Assembly: GCF_040267705.1 (NCBI RefSeq)
Contig: NZ_CP158374.1
Location: 3,162,001 to 3,226,000 of the forward strand
From: Agromyces sp. G08B096
Lineage (GTDB): Bacteria; Actinomycetota; Actinomycetes; Actinomycetales; Microbacteriaceae
Direction: 5' to 3'
DNA: 64,000 nucleotides
Positions 27,378 to 35,709 of this stretch are shown here, in pieces. The notes under the pieces were generated by a model. That model did not search any database and was not told the DNA's origin. It saw nothing but the letters and a program-made list of their open reading frames with translations. The position numbers and the translations under genes are program-made. Position 1 is the stretch's first letter; each line of letters starts with the position of its first letter.

Positions 27378-28306
27378 GTGCCGATCGAGCCCGTCCAGCC
27401 ACGCTCGCGCAGCGCCAGGCGCACCTCCTCGATGCGAGCGACACGCGCCGCACCGCGATGGCGCTTCGTGAAGCGGATCGCGCGCCAGCCCTCGGCCGCG
27501 AGCTCGTCATGACGATGGATGTCCCTGGCGTACTGCCGATCGTCGGTGCGGTGTTGATCACCGTCGTACTCCGGCATCACGCGGTACTCGGGGTAGGCGA
27601 GATCGGCGATCGCGATCAACCGGCCCGAGGCATCCGTCACCGCGTAATTGACTCGTGGTTCCGGCAGGCCGGCGTCGCGAAGGTCGAGACGGAGGAGCGT
27701 CTCCTGGGGTGAATCGGTGTTCGCCCGCAGTAGCGGGAACGCGGCGGCGAGCGCGCGATGTCCGCGGCGACCGGCATGGCGACGGAGCGCACGCCCGAGA
27801 GCATCGAGGCTTGAACGAGGCGCGTGCCGACGCAGCAGAGAGTCTCCCGCCACGACCAGCTCCCGCACGGTGACGAGGGTCGCGAGCTGACACCACGCAT
27901 CCTCGGGCGAAACGATGGGCAGGCCTGCGAGCAGCCCGACCTCCGTGCCGCCGCTCGCGAGCCGGTGACCACGGACTCCTCGACCGCGTGGAATCGCCCG
28001 AGGCGCGAAGCCGGCGACGTCGATCTCTTCGACGATCGCTTCCCGCACGCGCCGCGGCAGGACGATTCCATGGAGCGCCGCGGCCGTCGCATGACTGAAC
28101 ACATCGCCCGGCCGCATCGTGACGAGTTTCGCCTGGCACCGCTCGAGGAAGGTCGGCGGCTCCTGGGCGGGCATCCGCACCCCGTGGAACGGACGCGCGA
28201 GATCGCGTCCTCGCAGCCTCCCCTCCTTCGCCCCCGCCCGGAGCGCCTCGCCCACGGCGAACGCCCGAGTGCTGAGCTCTGCCGGTAGCGGAGTGGGTGG
28301 GCGCAC
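27374..28306 (-). CDS. AbiEi-like / DUF559 (restriction-endonuclease-fold) protein
   Basis: A 310-residue protein of a group common in actinobacteria. Residues 30-130 resemble the AbiEi-like region (a MRPGDVFSHATAAALHGI segment with a ValProArg-rich strand). The C-terminal 100 residues resemble a Vsr/DUF559 nuclease fold: QETLLRLDLRDAGLPEP, then IADLAYPEYRVMPEYDGDQHR and RDIHRHDELAAEGWRAIRFT. The acidic residues in the last segments could be metal ligands. A defence or DNA-processing role is inferred, not shown. The GTG is preceded by GAGACT on the minus strand (28313-28318) at six bases. The gene is bracketed by two inverted-repeat elements with shared arms, suggesting mobility or a conserved regulatory context. 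Confidence 0.6.
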   Translation of the reverse strand: MRPPTPLPAELSTRAFAVGEALRAGAKEGRLRGRDLARPFHGVRMPAQEPPTFLERCQAKLVTMRPGDVFSHATAAALHGIVLPRRVREAIVEEIDVAGFAPRAIPRGRGVRGHRLASGGTEVGLLAGLPIVSPEDAWCQLATLVTVRELVVAGDSLLRRHAPRSSLDALGRALRRHAGRRGHRALAAAFPLLRANTDSPQETLLRLDLRDAGLPEPRVNYAVTDASGRLIAIADLAYPEYRVMPEYDGDQHRTDDRQYARDIHRHDELAAEGWRAIRFTKRHRGAARVARIEEVRLALRERGWTGSIGT

Positions 28307-28606
28307 CTCGGCAGTCTCGCCTCGCCCACCTCCACCCGTCGAAGCCCTTCCGGCACCGTCGACGGCTCACCCCGCCGCCGCCCTGTGGAGGGACGCTTCA
28401 CCGGCGGCGGGCGTCCGCCCGGTGCTGCCCGCGCCTCCCCGGCGCCCCGAGTCCTCCACTCACCCGTCGGCGCACGATGTCGCTCGAACCGTCGTTGAGC
28501 ACCCCGAATGGCAGCGGTTTGAGCGACATCACTGGATAGGAGGAGCAGGGAAGGCAAGGGGAAGAGGAAGGCGAGGGGAGGCGCGGACGCCGCGTAGGCT
28601 CGGAGG
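28307..28606. other. 300-bp spacer with inverted-repeat element B
   Basis: No convincing gene. The right part carries an inverted repeat (28476-28490 with 28516-28530) described separately. The promoter of the nuclease-like gene is at the left end and the TAGGCT box of the formylglycine-generating enzyme gene is at 28595-28600. Confidence 0.6.
28476..28530. repeat. Inverted-repeat element B, upstream of the nuclease-like gene
   Basis: Arms GATGTCGCTCGAACC (28476-28490) and GGTTTGAGCGACATC (28516-28530) pair at 14 of 15 positions around a 25-nt loop. The outer GATGTCGC is shared with element A at 27319-27377. The two elements bracket the nuclease-like gene 27374-28306. Neither adjoins a recognisable transposase. 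Confidence 0.7.
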
Positions 28607-29539
28607 GTGACCGAGACGACGCCGATGGTGCGGGTGCCCGCGGGACGGTTCCGCATGGGCTCCGCCGAGTTCTACGCCGACGAGACGCCGGTGCACGAGC
28701 GCGAGGTCGCGGCGTTCGAGATCGACATCCACCCGGTGACGACCCGGCAGTTCGCCGCCTTCGTCGAGGACACCGGCTACGTCACCGTCGCCGAGCGTCC
28801 GCTCGACCCCGCCGAGTTCCCCGGCGCCGACCCGGCCGACCTCGTGCCCGGCGGCCTGGTCTTCACCCCGACGCCCGGCCCCGTCGACCTGCGCGATTGG
28901 CGTCAGTGGTGGCGATGGGGGGCCGGAGCGTCGTGGCGTCGCCCGTTCGGTGCCGACGGGCCCGACGCCCTCGACGAACGCGGCGATCACCCGGTCGTGC
29001 AGGTGAGCTTCGAGGATGCCTCCGCCTACGCCGCGTGGGCCGGGAAGCGGCTGCCGACGGAACCCGAGCTCGAGTACGCCGCCCGCGGCGGCCTCGACGG
29101 CGCGCGCTTCGCGTGGGGCGATGAGGAACGACCCGACGGCCGCGTCATGGCCAACCGGTGGCAGGGGCACTTCCCGTACGAGACCGACGTGCCCGACGGC
29201 TGGGCCGGCACCTCCCCCGTGATGACGTATCCGGCCAATGGCTACGGCCTGTACGACGTCGCCGGCAACGTCTGGGAGTGGACGACCGACTACTACACGC
29301 CCCGCCACCTCGTACCGGGTGCCGAAGACGCCGCGGTCGACGCGGGCGCCCGGCCGAATCTGCTCGCCGCCGCGTCGGCCGAGCCCGGCTCGCGGATCCC
29401 CCGCCGGGTGCTGAAGGGCGGGTCGCACCTCTGCTCGCCCGAGTACTGCCTCAGGTACCGGCCCGCGGCCCGCTCGCCGCAGTCCGACGACACGGCGACG
29501 AGCCACATCGGCTTCCGCTGCGTCCGCGACGCGGCCTGA
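28607..29539 (+). CDS. Formylglycine-generating enzyme (sulfatase-modifying factor)
   Basis: A 310-residue FGE/SUMF1-family protein that oxidises the active-site cysteine of sulfatases to formylglycine. It begins with the family strand MVRVPAGRFRMGSAEFYADETPVHEREV. It contains HPVTTRQFAAFVEDTGY (about 43-59), GDHPVVQVSFEDASAYAAWAGKRLPTEPELEYAARGG in the middle, and GYGLYDVAGNVWEWTTDYY (about 210-228). Both copper-binding active-site cysteines of the family appear in the C-x4-C pair HLCSPEYCLRYRP near 275. The GTG start is set by TAGGCT (28595-28600) six bases upstream. Its substrate is very likely the arylsulfatase at 30553-32901, whose CSPTR motif it would modify. Confidence 0.93.
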   Translation: MTETTPMVRVPAGRFRMGSAEFYADETPVHEREVAAFEIDIHPVTTRQFAAFVEDTGYVTVAERPLDPAEFPGADPADLVPGGLVFTPTPGPVDLRDWRQWWRWGAGASWRRPFGADGPDALDERGDHPVVQVSFEDASAYAAWAGKRLPTEPELEYAARGGLDGARFAWGDEERPDGRVMANRWQGHFPYETDVPDGWAGTSPVMTYPANGYGLYDVAGNVWEWTTDYYTPRHLVPGAEDAAVDAGARPNLLAAASAEPGSRIPRRVLKGGSHLCSPEYCLRYRPAARSPQSDDTATSHIGFRCVRDAA

Positions 29540-29597
29540 GCGGCCGTTCAGCCCGAGGTCGCCCCGAGGCATCCATCACGGCATCGGGTGAGGCCGC

Positions 29598-30551
29598 TCA
29601 GCCCGAGGCATCCCGCTCGGCGTCGGCCGGGAAGACGGTCGCCCAGTCGCGGCGGACGCTCACGACCGTGAACCCGTGCTCGGATGCCGCGGCGAGCGCC
29701 TGCTCCGCGCCGGCGTCGTAGGGCTGATCGCCGCGGCCGGTGTCGTCGTCGTGGTGGACGAGGAGGCTGAGCGATCGGGGCGCTCCGCCGACGTACGTGA
29801 GCATCGGCACGTCGCCGTTGGAGTTCCCGGCCGCGAGGATCGGGCGCCGGCCGATGGCGGTCCAGATGCGGATCGGCTTCTCGGGGCCGTCGTCCATGAA
29901 GTCGAAGGCGGTGCCGTAGCGCACCTCGTTCGAGGCCTCGTCGTACTCGAGGCCGACCGCCGACCCGATGACCCGTTCGACGGGGATGCCGTAGTACTCG
30001 GCGCTCATCGGCCGCATGAAGTCGCGGTCGCCGCCCGAGACGAGGTAGGTCGTGAAGCCGTGCTGCTCGAGGTGCCGCAGCAGTTCGAGCATCGGCTGGT
30101 AGATCGCCTCGCGGTACGGCCGGTGCAGCACGGGATGCCTCGCCTCACGGTAGAAGGCGGCGACCTGCTCCGCGTACCGCTCGACCGATTCGTGCGCCGT
30201 CGACCCGAGGATCGCGCCGATCATCTGCTTCAGGTCGGTGTCGTCGCCCGCGTAGTGGCGATCGAGGGCGCCGCCGAGCCAGGCCAGGTCCCCGCTGACG
30301 GCCGCGCGGTACGGCTGGCGGTCGGCGAGCGATGGGTCGGCGGAGGCCTGGCGCTTCCAGCCCTCGACGATGAAGTGCAGCTGCACCGGCATGGGCTTCT
30401 CGGTCCACAGTGTGCCGTCGTTGTCGAAGACGGCGACGCGCTCGGCCTCGGGCAGCGCGTCGGGGCCCGACGAGACCGACTCCACGAACGCGAGGATCGC
30501 GTCGCGGGTCGGCCCGTCGGACCACGACGGAAGCGGGCGGGCTCCGGTCAC
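29598..30551 (-). CDS. HAD-superfamily hydrolase
   Basis: A 317-residue haloacid-dehalogenase-fold protein. Motif I is AVFDNDGTLWTEKP (about 40-53, nucleophile D in FDNDGT), motif II is TYLVSGGDRDFM (about 185) and motif IV is AAGNSNGDVPML (about 255). The cap region and length resemble phosphoserine-phosphatase-like members. The substrate is unknown. The GTG at 30551 starts two bases before the last base of the upstream sulfatase stop codon, so the two genes are tightly linked. An upstream in-frame extension inside the sulfatase is rejected. The pairing suggests removal or handling of a product of sulfate ester breakdown, which is inference. Confidence 0.82.
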   Translation of the reverse strand: MTGARPLPSWSDGPTRDAILAFVESVSSGPDALPEAERVAVFDNDGTLWTEKPMPVQLHFIVEGWKRQASADPSLADRQPYRAAVSGDLAWLGGALDRHYAGDDTDLKQMIGAILGSTAHESVERYAEQVAAFYREARHPVLHRPYREAIYQPMLELLRHLEQHGFTTYLVSGGDRDFMRPMSAEYYGIPVERVIGSAVGLEYDEASNEVRYGTAFDFMDDGPEKPIRIWTAIGRRPILAAGNSNGDVPMLTYVGGAPRSLSLLVHHDDDTGRGDQPYDAGAEQALAAASEHGFTVVSVRRDWATVFPADAERDASG

Positions 30552-30552
30552 G

Positions 30553-32901
30553 TCAGTCGCGGGCCATGGCCGCCGCGAGGTGCGCTTCCAGATCGACGTA
30601 CGCGTCGTCGGCGATGTCGAACACGACCTTGCGGATCTCACCGTTCACGAACGGGAAGTTCGACCCGGCGTAGTCGGCGGCGACGGCGTCGGCCGAGTCG
30701 TACCCGATGCACAGCCCCTCGCCGCAGAGCGAGAAGTGGCCGAGCACCGTGCGGATCTCGGTCTCCGCGACCTGCTGGTCGTCGATGTACAGCTTCAGCG
30801 GCCCGATGCCCTCCCGGTAGTCACCCATCCGCTCCTTCGTGAAGTCGACGCCGATGATGTGCGGCCCCGAGGTGGGCGCCGGCGCGGCCACCCGGTAGAT
30901 CGGCGGGACGCCGAGGAAGTTGTACACGTAGACGATCTGCCCGTCTTTCACGAACAGGGCATGGCCGCCGAACCGGGATCCGTGGGCGAAGATCACGCCC
31001 TCGGTCGTGGGCGTGAGGTCGACCTCGGCGAGCACCTTGTACGAGACGCCGTGCGTGTTCGCCGCCGACCGCTCGGGCACCTCCGACGTGCCCGGATAGT
31101 ACGTGTACTGGCCCGACGGCGGCACCGGGACGTGGAACTCCATCTTGTTGACGAAGAGGTCGAAGTCCTCGGGGTTGGCGATGATCGCGAGGTCGTTCAG
31201 CGGCAGCACGAGGTTGCGCTTCGCCTCCGACATCCACAGCTCCTTCAGCTCTTCGAGCTTCTCAGGATGCTCCGCCGCGAGGTCGTGGGCCTCGGCCCGG
31301 TCGACGTCGGTGTGGAAGAGCTGCCAGACGTCCTCCTCGTACTTCCCGCGCCCGCTGATCGGACCGTGCTCGGTGACCGCCTTCCAGCCCTCGTGCCAGA
31401 TGCCGCGGTTGCCGAACATCTCGTAGTACTGCGTCTGCTTCTGCGTGGCACCGTCGGGCTCGGCGTCGAAGCTGTACCGCATCGAGACGCCGTCGAGCGG
31501 ACGCTGGGTGACGCCGTTGTACTCGTCGGGCAGTTCGACACCGCAGGCATCGAGGATGGTCGCGACGATGTCGGTCGAGTGGTGGTACTGGTTGCGCACT
31601 TCGCCGCGCGCCTTCATACCGGCGGGCCACGAGATGACGAGCGGGTCGCAGACCCCGCCCTGGTAGACGTACCGCTTGAACATGCGGTACGGCGTCGAGA
31701 ACGCTGCAGCCCACCCGGTCGGGTAATGGTTGTAGGTGTCGGGGCTGCCGAGCTTGTCGACGAGGCGGAGGTTCTCCTCGAGCGAGTCGGGGTAGCCGCC
31801 GAAGATCTTGCCCTCGTTGACCGAACCGTTCGGGCTGCCCTCACCGGAGGCGCCGTTGTCGGCGGCGTAGATGACGAGCGTGTTCTCCAGCTGCCCGGAT
31901 TCCTCGAGGTAGTCGATGATGCGGCCGACCTGGGCGTCGGTGTACTCGCTGAAGCCGGCGTACACCTCGGCCATGCGGCAGAACATCGCCTTCTCCTCGT
32001 CGCTGAGCTCGGCCCAGGGCCGCACCCGGTCGGTCTCGGAGAACGTGCCCTCCGGCATCGGGTTGAGGGGGGTGAGTTCGGTGCCCTCGGGCAGGATGCC
32101 CTTCTCGAGCATGCGCGCGAGCACCCACTCGCGGTACGCCTCGTAGCCGTCGTCGAAGGCGCCCTTGTACTTGTCGATGTACTCCTGCGGCGCGTGGTGC
32201 GGCGCGTGGTTCGCGCCGCGGCAGAACCAGAGGTACCAGGGCTTGTCGGGCTCGGTCTGCTTGACGTCGCGGATCATCTTCAGCGCCTGATCGGCGAGGT
32301 CCTTGGAGAGGTGGTAGCCCTCTTCAGGGGTGTAGGGCTGCTCGATGTAGTGGTTGTCCTCGGCGAGCGACGGGTACCAGTTGTTCGTCTCGCCGCCGAT
32401 GAACCCGTAGAAGCGGTCGTAGCCCTGCGCGAGCGGCCAGTTCTTCTTGGACGCACCGGCCGTCCATTCGTCGATCGGCACGTTGTGGTTCTTTCCGACC
32501 CAGAACGTCGCCCATCCGGCGTCGCGGAGCAGGTGCGCCATCGGCACGTTCTCCGGCGGGATGTGCGAGTTGTAACCCCGGAAGCCGGTCGACGACTCGG
32601 AGATCGTCGCGAAGCCGTTCGAGTGGTGGTTGCGGCCGGTGAGGAAGGTCGATCGCGTCGGCGAGCACAGCGCAGTGGTGTGCCACTGCGTGTAGGTCAG
32701 CCCGTCGGCCGCGAGCCGCTCCATCGTGGGCATGTTGATCCGGCCGCCGTAGGGCGACCACGCCGCCTGGCCGGTGTCGTCGTACAGCACCACGAGCACG
32801 TTCGGGGCGCCCTCGGGCGCCGTATCTGGGAGGAACGCCTCCCAGTCGCCGACCGAGTCACGGACGTCGAGTTCGATCTTCCCCTGGAACTCCCGAGCCA
32901 A
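30553..32901 (-). CDS. Arylsulfatase (formylglycine-dependent)
   Basis: A cysteine-type sulfatase of about 782 residues that hydrolyses sulfate esters. The metal-binding aspartates are in VVLYDDTGQAAWSPYGG (about 37-53) and the catalytic motif CSPTRSTFLTG is at residues 79-89, where Cys79 becomes formylglycine. Later motifs are VGKNHNVP, CRGANHAPHHAP and VIYAADNGASGEG. No signal peptide is seen, so it is probably cytoplasmic. The start is set at TTG 32901 because AGAGGGGG sits six bases before it and homologues I know begin with a similar AREF segment. The upstream ATG at 32919 would place that ribosome-binding sequence inside the gene. Partner FGE is at 28607. Confidence 0.92.
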   Translation of the reverse strand: MAREFQGKIELDVRDSVGDWEAFLPDTAPEGAPNVLVVLYDDTGQAAWSPYGGRINMPTMERLAADGLTYTQWHTTALCSPTRSTFLTGRNHHSNGFATISESSTGFRGYNSHIPPENVPMAHLLRDAGWATFWVGKNHNVPIDEWTAGASKKNWPLAQGYDRFYGFIGGETNNWYPSLAEDNHYIEQPYTPEEGYHLSKDLADQALKMIRDVKQTEPDKPWYLWFCRGANHAPHHAPQEYIDKYKGAFDDGYEAYREWVLARMLEKGILPEGTELTPLNPMPEGTFSETDRVRPWAELSDEEKAMFCRMAEVYAGFSEYTDAQVGRIIDYLEESGQLENTLVIYAADNGASGEGSPNGSVNEGKIFGGYPDSLEENLRLVDKLGSPDTYNHYPTGWAAAFSTPYRMFKRYVYQGGVCDPLVISWPAGMKARGEVRNQYHHSTDIVATILDACGVELPDEYNGVTQRPLDGVSMRYSFDAEPDGATQKQTQYYEMFGNRGIWHEGWKAVTEHGPISGRGKYEEDVWQLFHTDVDRAEAHDLAAEHPEKLEELKELWMSEAKRNLVLPLNDLAIIANPEDFDLFVNKMEFHVPVPPSGQYTYYPGTSEVPERSAANTHGVSYKVLAEVDLTPTTEGVIFAHGSRFGGHALFVKDGQIVYVYNFLGVPPIYRVAAPAPTSGPHIIGVDFTKERMGDYREGIGPLKLYIDDQQVAETEIRTVLGHFSLCGEGLCIGYDSADAVAADYAGSNFPFVNGEIRKVVFDIADDAYVDLEAHLAAAMARD

Positions 32902-32980
32902 TTGGATCCCCCTCTGCATGGCGGTGGGGGGCGCTCACCGACCCCCTGCCGCCACCCTAGGCGGCGGACGTGCGACTCGG

Positions 32981-34525
32981 CTAGATCTGCGACGCCGCCG
33001 GCAGGCGCGGGAGATCGCGGAGCGCGGGCCCCTCGATCCGGCGCCCGTCGGCGGTGAACCGCGAGGCGTGCAGCGGGCAGTCCCAGGTCTGCTCAGCGGA
33101 GTTCCACCGCACGATCCCACCGAGGTGCGGGCACACCGCCGACACCCGGCAGGTGTCACCATCGACGGTCGCGGTCGCCACCGGACGGATGCCTCGCCGC
33201 CCGACCGTCCCCTCGCCGTCGGCGGGGGCATCCGTGGTCTCGGGGGTCGTGAGGGCGCGGGCCCAGCCGGTGACCGCGCGACCGAGCACCTTGGCGTTGC
33301 CGAGCGCGCCGGCGGCGAGGTCGGCCGGCACGGTGAGGCGGGTGCCGATGACCTGCGCCCATCCGGGTCGGCGGGCGCCCTGGTCGGCGAGGAGTTCGGC
33401 GGTGAGCCGGATGGCGGCGCCGGCGGCGTTCGTGAGTCCCCATTTCGCGTAACCGGTGGCGAGGAAGACGCGCCCGCGGCCGCGGGGCATCCGCCCGACG
33501 AACGGCAGCCGGTTGAACGACTCGTAGTCCTGCGCGGCCCAGACGACTGGATCCGCCGCGTCGGGGAACCAGGCGGCCGCCCAGTCGAGCAGGCGTCGGC
33601 GTTCGACGGCCAGCCGTTCGGTGTCGCCGACATCGACGGAGCCGCCACCGATCCAGAGCCGCTCCTGGCCGCCGGAACCGGCACGTCGGATGCTCCGCAC
33701 GGGTTGGTCGACGGAGATGAACAGCCCGTCCGGGGCGTTCGACGGCAGCGTGAACGACGCGATCTGCGACCGCGACGGCGAGAGCTTGGCGAAGTAGTGC
33801 CCGCGATCGAGGATGGGCGTGCCGGTGGCGATGACGACGCGTTCGGCGGTGAGCATGCCGCGCGCGGTGCGCACCACGACCGGGTCGGCCGCCCGGACGC
33901 CGAGCGCGCGCACCCCGGTGACGATCCGCACCCCCGCCGCCTCCGCGGCCCGGGCGAGTGCGGCGACGAGTTCGGCCGGGTCGAGGGCGAGCTGGCCGGG
34001 CAGCGCGGCGGCGCCGAGCAGCGGGAAGGGCACGTCGAGCCGGTCGACGCGTTCGACCGGCAGGCCCGCCTCTCGGGCGGCGGCGACTTCGGCGTCGACG
34101 CGTTCGAGTCCCTCGGGCGACTGGGCGTAGCTGTACGCGGTCGCCTCGCGGAACGGCACGCCCTCGCGCTCGCAGAACGCGCGGAGCCAGTGCTGCCCCG
34201 ATCGGTTGGCGTCGACGTACGCGCGCACGAGCCGGGCGGGGTGGTGACGTCGGATGGTCGCGAGCCGGGTGCCCTGCAGCAGGGTCGCCTTGCCGGTGTT
34301 GCGCCCGCTCGCGAGCTCGCCCGGGCTCCCCTGCTCCACGACGAGGACCCGCACGCCGCGTTCGGCGAGCATGATCGCCGTGCACAGCCCGGTGAGGCCG
34401 GCTCCGATGATGAGCACCTCGGCGTCGGGCGCGCGCCCGTCGACCGGTCCGTGCCGGCCCGCCGGGTCGTGCAGGTCGGCCGGCTCGCGCCGGCCGGCGG
34501 GTCGGATGTCTCGCTGCCCGTCCAT
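32981..34525 (-). CDS. FAD-dependent oxidoreductase with C-terminal Rieske domain
   Basis: A 514-residue fusion. The N-terminal D-amino-acid-oxidase-like half starts with the dinucleotide-binding motif VLIIGAGLTGLCTAIMLAERGVRVLVVE (about 37-64). The C-terminal 80 residues form a Rieske 2Fe-2S domain with the ligand pairs CPHLGG and CPLHASRF. Proteins of this build are often annotated as FAD-dependent oxidoreductases with unknown substrates; electrons probably pass between flavin and the iron-sulfur centre. The ATG at 34525 follows TTGACT by six bases on the minus strand. It is monocistronic as far as can be seen, with the sulfatase gene downstream on the same strand. Confidence 0.85.
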   Translation of the reverse strand: MDGQRDIRPAGRREPADLHDPAGRHGPVDGRAPDAEVLIIGAGLTGLCTAIMLAERGVRVLVVEQGSPGELASGRNTGKATLLQGTRLATIRRHHPARLVRAYVDANRSGQHWLRAFCEREGVPFREATAYSYAQSPEGLERVDAEVAAAREAGLPVERVDRLDVPFPLLGAAALPGQLALDPAELVAALARAAEAAGVRIVTGVRALGVRAADPVVVRTARGMLTAERVVIATGTPILDRGHYFAKLSPSRSQIASFTLPSNAPDGLFISVDQPVRSIRRAGSGGQERLWIGGGSVDVGDTERLAVERRRLLDWAAAWFPDAADPVVWAAQDYESFNRLPFVGRMPRGRGRVFLATGYAKWGLTNAAGAAIRLTAELLADQGARRPGWAQVIGTRLTVPADLAAGALGNAKVLGRAVTGWARALTTPETTDAPADGEGTVGRRGIRPVATATVDGDTCRVSAVCPHLGGIVRWNSAEQTWDCPLHASRFTADGRRIEGPALRDLPRLPAASQI

Positions 34526-34587
34526 GCCCCAAGTCAAGGCGCCGCGGCGGTCGGGCGGCCAGGCCTTGACGAGTGGCGGACCCGGCT

Positions 34588-34860
34588 CTACCGGCCGGCC
34601 TCGAGCAGTGCGGACTTCAGCCGAACGGGGTCGATGCGCCAGTAACCGTGCACGTCGTCGTCGATGAGCACGACGGGGATCTCCTCGGCGTACCGCTCCG
34701 CGAGCGCCGGGTCGTCGAGGATGGAGAGCTCTTCGAACGCGAACTCGGGTGCGTCGGGCTGTGCCGCGACCTCCTCGCGCACCGCGGCGACCACGTCGCG
34801 GGCATCGTCGCAGAGGTGGCATCCGGGTTTGCCGACGAGGGTGAGGCGGTGCTGGGTCAC
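34588..34860 (-). CDS. Glutaredoxin-family protein (DUF836 type)
   Basis: A 90-residue thioredoxin-fold protein with the redox motif GKPGCHLCDDAR (CxxC near residues 14-17) and the cis-proline in EEIPVVLIDDDVHGYWRI. This short group is widespread in actinobacteria, and its electron donor is probably mycothiol or thioredoxin rather than glutathione, which is inference. The GTG start is preceded by TACCCT on the minus strand (34867-34872) at six bases, the leaderless pattern. It lies downstream of the bS22 gene, separated from it by an intrinsic terminator. Confidence 0.85.
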   Translation of the reverse strand: MTQHRLTLVGKPGCHLCDDARDVVAAVREEVAAQPDAPEFAFEELSILDDPALAERYAEEIPVVLIDDDVHGYWRIDPVRLKSALLEAGR

Positions 34861-34888
34861 CCTCTCAGGGTACGCCGAAGGGCGCAGC

Positions 34889-34919
34889 GAAAAGCGCCGG
34901 GCCGACGAGGCCCGACGCT
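34889..34919 (-). terminator. Intrinsic terminator after bS22
   Basis: Read on the minus strand: an 11-bp stem (one G-U pair) made by 34909-34919 and 34893-34903, with a five-base loop, followed by TTTT (34890-34893 on the minus strand). It is placed 22 bp after the bS22 stop codon. Confidence 0.8.
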
Positions 34920-34941
34920 CAGCCAGTGGTCGTGCGTGCGA

Positions 34942-35040
34942 CTACTTCTTGTTGCGACGCTGGTGGCGCGTCTTGCGAAGCAGCTTGCGGTGCTTCTTCT
35001 TCGCCATGCGCTTGCGACGCTTCTTGATGACGGAACCCAT
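34942..35040 (-). CDS. Small ribosomal protein bS22 (AURKAIP1/COX24 domain)
   Basis: A 32-residue, extremely basic protein starting MGSVIKKRRKRMAKKKHRKL. It matches actinobacterial bS22, a small-subunit ribosomal protein seen in mycobacterial ribosome structures and often missed by gene finders. The ATG has a GTGAGG ribosome-binding sequence; longer in-frame extensions are not supported. A promoter with TAGACT (near 35109) lies about 65 bp upstream on the minus strand, and an intrinsic terminator follows the gene, so it is probably a single-gene transcript. Confidence 0.92.
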   Translation of the reverse strand: MGSVIKKRRKRMAKKKHRKLLRKTRHQRRNKK

Positions 35041-35171
35041 CAGTACCTCACTGGAAACTCGAGCCGGCGGCGCGTGCCGCTGCCGGGGGCGGGAAAAGCC
35101 TCGGGATAGTCTAGCCGATTCGGCCAAGTGCCCCGTTCGGGGTGCGCCGGCTCCTGCGATAGCGTCGAAGG

Positions 35172-35681
35172 ATGCCTCGCCCGAACCTCATCATCCGCAC
35201 CACGCGCGAGGACGACTGGGCGGCCGTGCGGGCGCTCCGCCTCGAGATGCTGCGCGACTATCCGCTCGCCTTCGGCGAGACGCTCGAGCACGCGCTGCAG
35301 GTCGAGGAGGCCGTGTGGCGGCAGCGTGCGCGCCGCGGCGAGACGCCGGGACAGACCTCGGTGGTCGCCATCGAGGGCGAGCGCTGGGTCGGGCACATGG
35401 GCGGCTACTTCCCGGATGCCGCGACCGGGCCGATGCTCGTCGGCGTCTACGTCGCGCCCGACCGGCGCGGCGACGACTGGGGCGTCTCGCGGGGCCTCCT
35501 CGCCGCGGTCGAGGAGTGGGCCGCGCAGTACGGGTCCACGCTGCGACTGGAAGTGCATGAGGACAACCCCCGCGCCCAGCGGTTCTACGAGAAGCTCGGG
35601 TTCACGCTCACCGGCAGCAGCCGTCCGTACGAGCTCGCGCCCGGCGGACTCGAGCTGGAGATGATCAAGCGCCTCTCCTGA
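35172..35681 (+). CDS. GNAT family N-acetyltransferase
   Basis: A 169-residue acetyltransferase fold. The strand-loop that binds acetyl-CoA is VGVYVAPDRRGDDWGVSRGLLAAVEEWA (about 91-118), with the RRGDDWG segment a slightly altered R-x-x-G-x-G/A loop. Motif B follows as LRLEVHEDNPRAQRFYEKLGF (about 123-143). The substrate is unknown. The ATG at 35172 is preceded by TAGCGT (35160-35165) at six bases, consistent with a leaderless mRNA. Neighbours are unrelated small genes. Confidence 0.88.
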   Translation: MPRPNLIIRTTREDDWAAVRALRLEMLRDYPLAFGETLEHALQVEEAVWRQRARRGETPGQTSVVAIEGERWVGHMGGYFPDAATGPMLVGVYVAPDRRGDDWGVSRGLLAAVEEWAAQYGSTLRLEVHEDNPRAQRFYEKLGFTLTGSSRPYELAPGGLELEMIKRLS

Positions 35682-35709
35682 GGTCGGCAGGCTCCGCCAG
35701 ACTGAGGGG

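Noticed and set aside
30370..33057. An 895-codon plus-strand frame opposite the sulfatase and HAD genes
   Set aside because: Antisense shadow; the minus strand carries complete catalytic motifs and the plus-strand translation has low-complexity composition.
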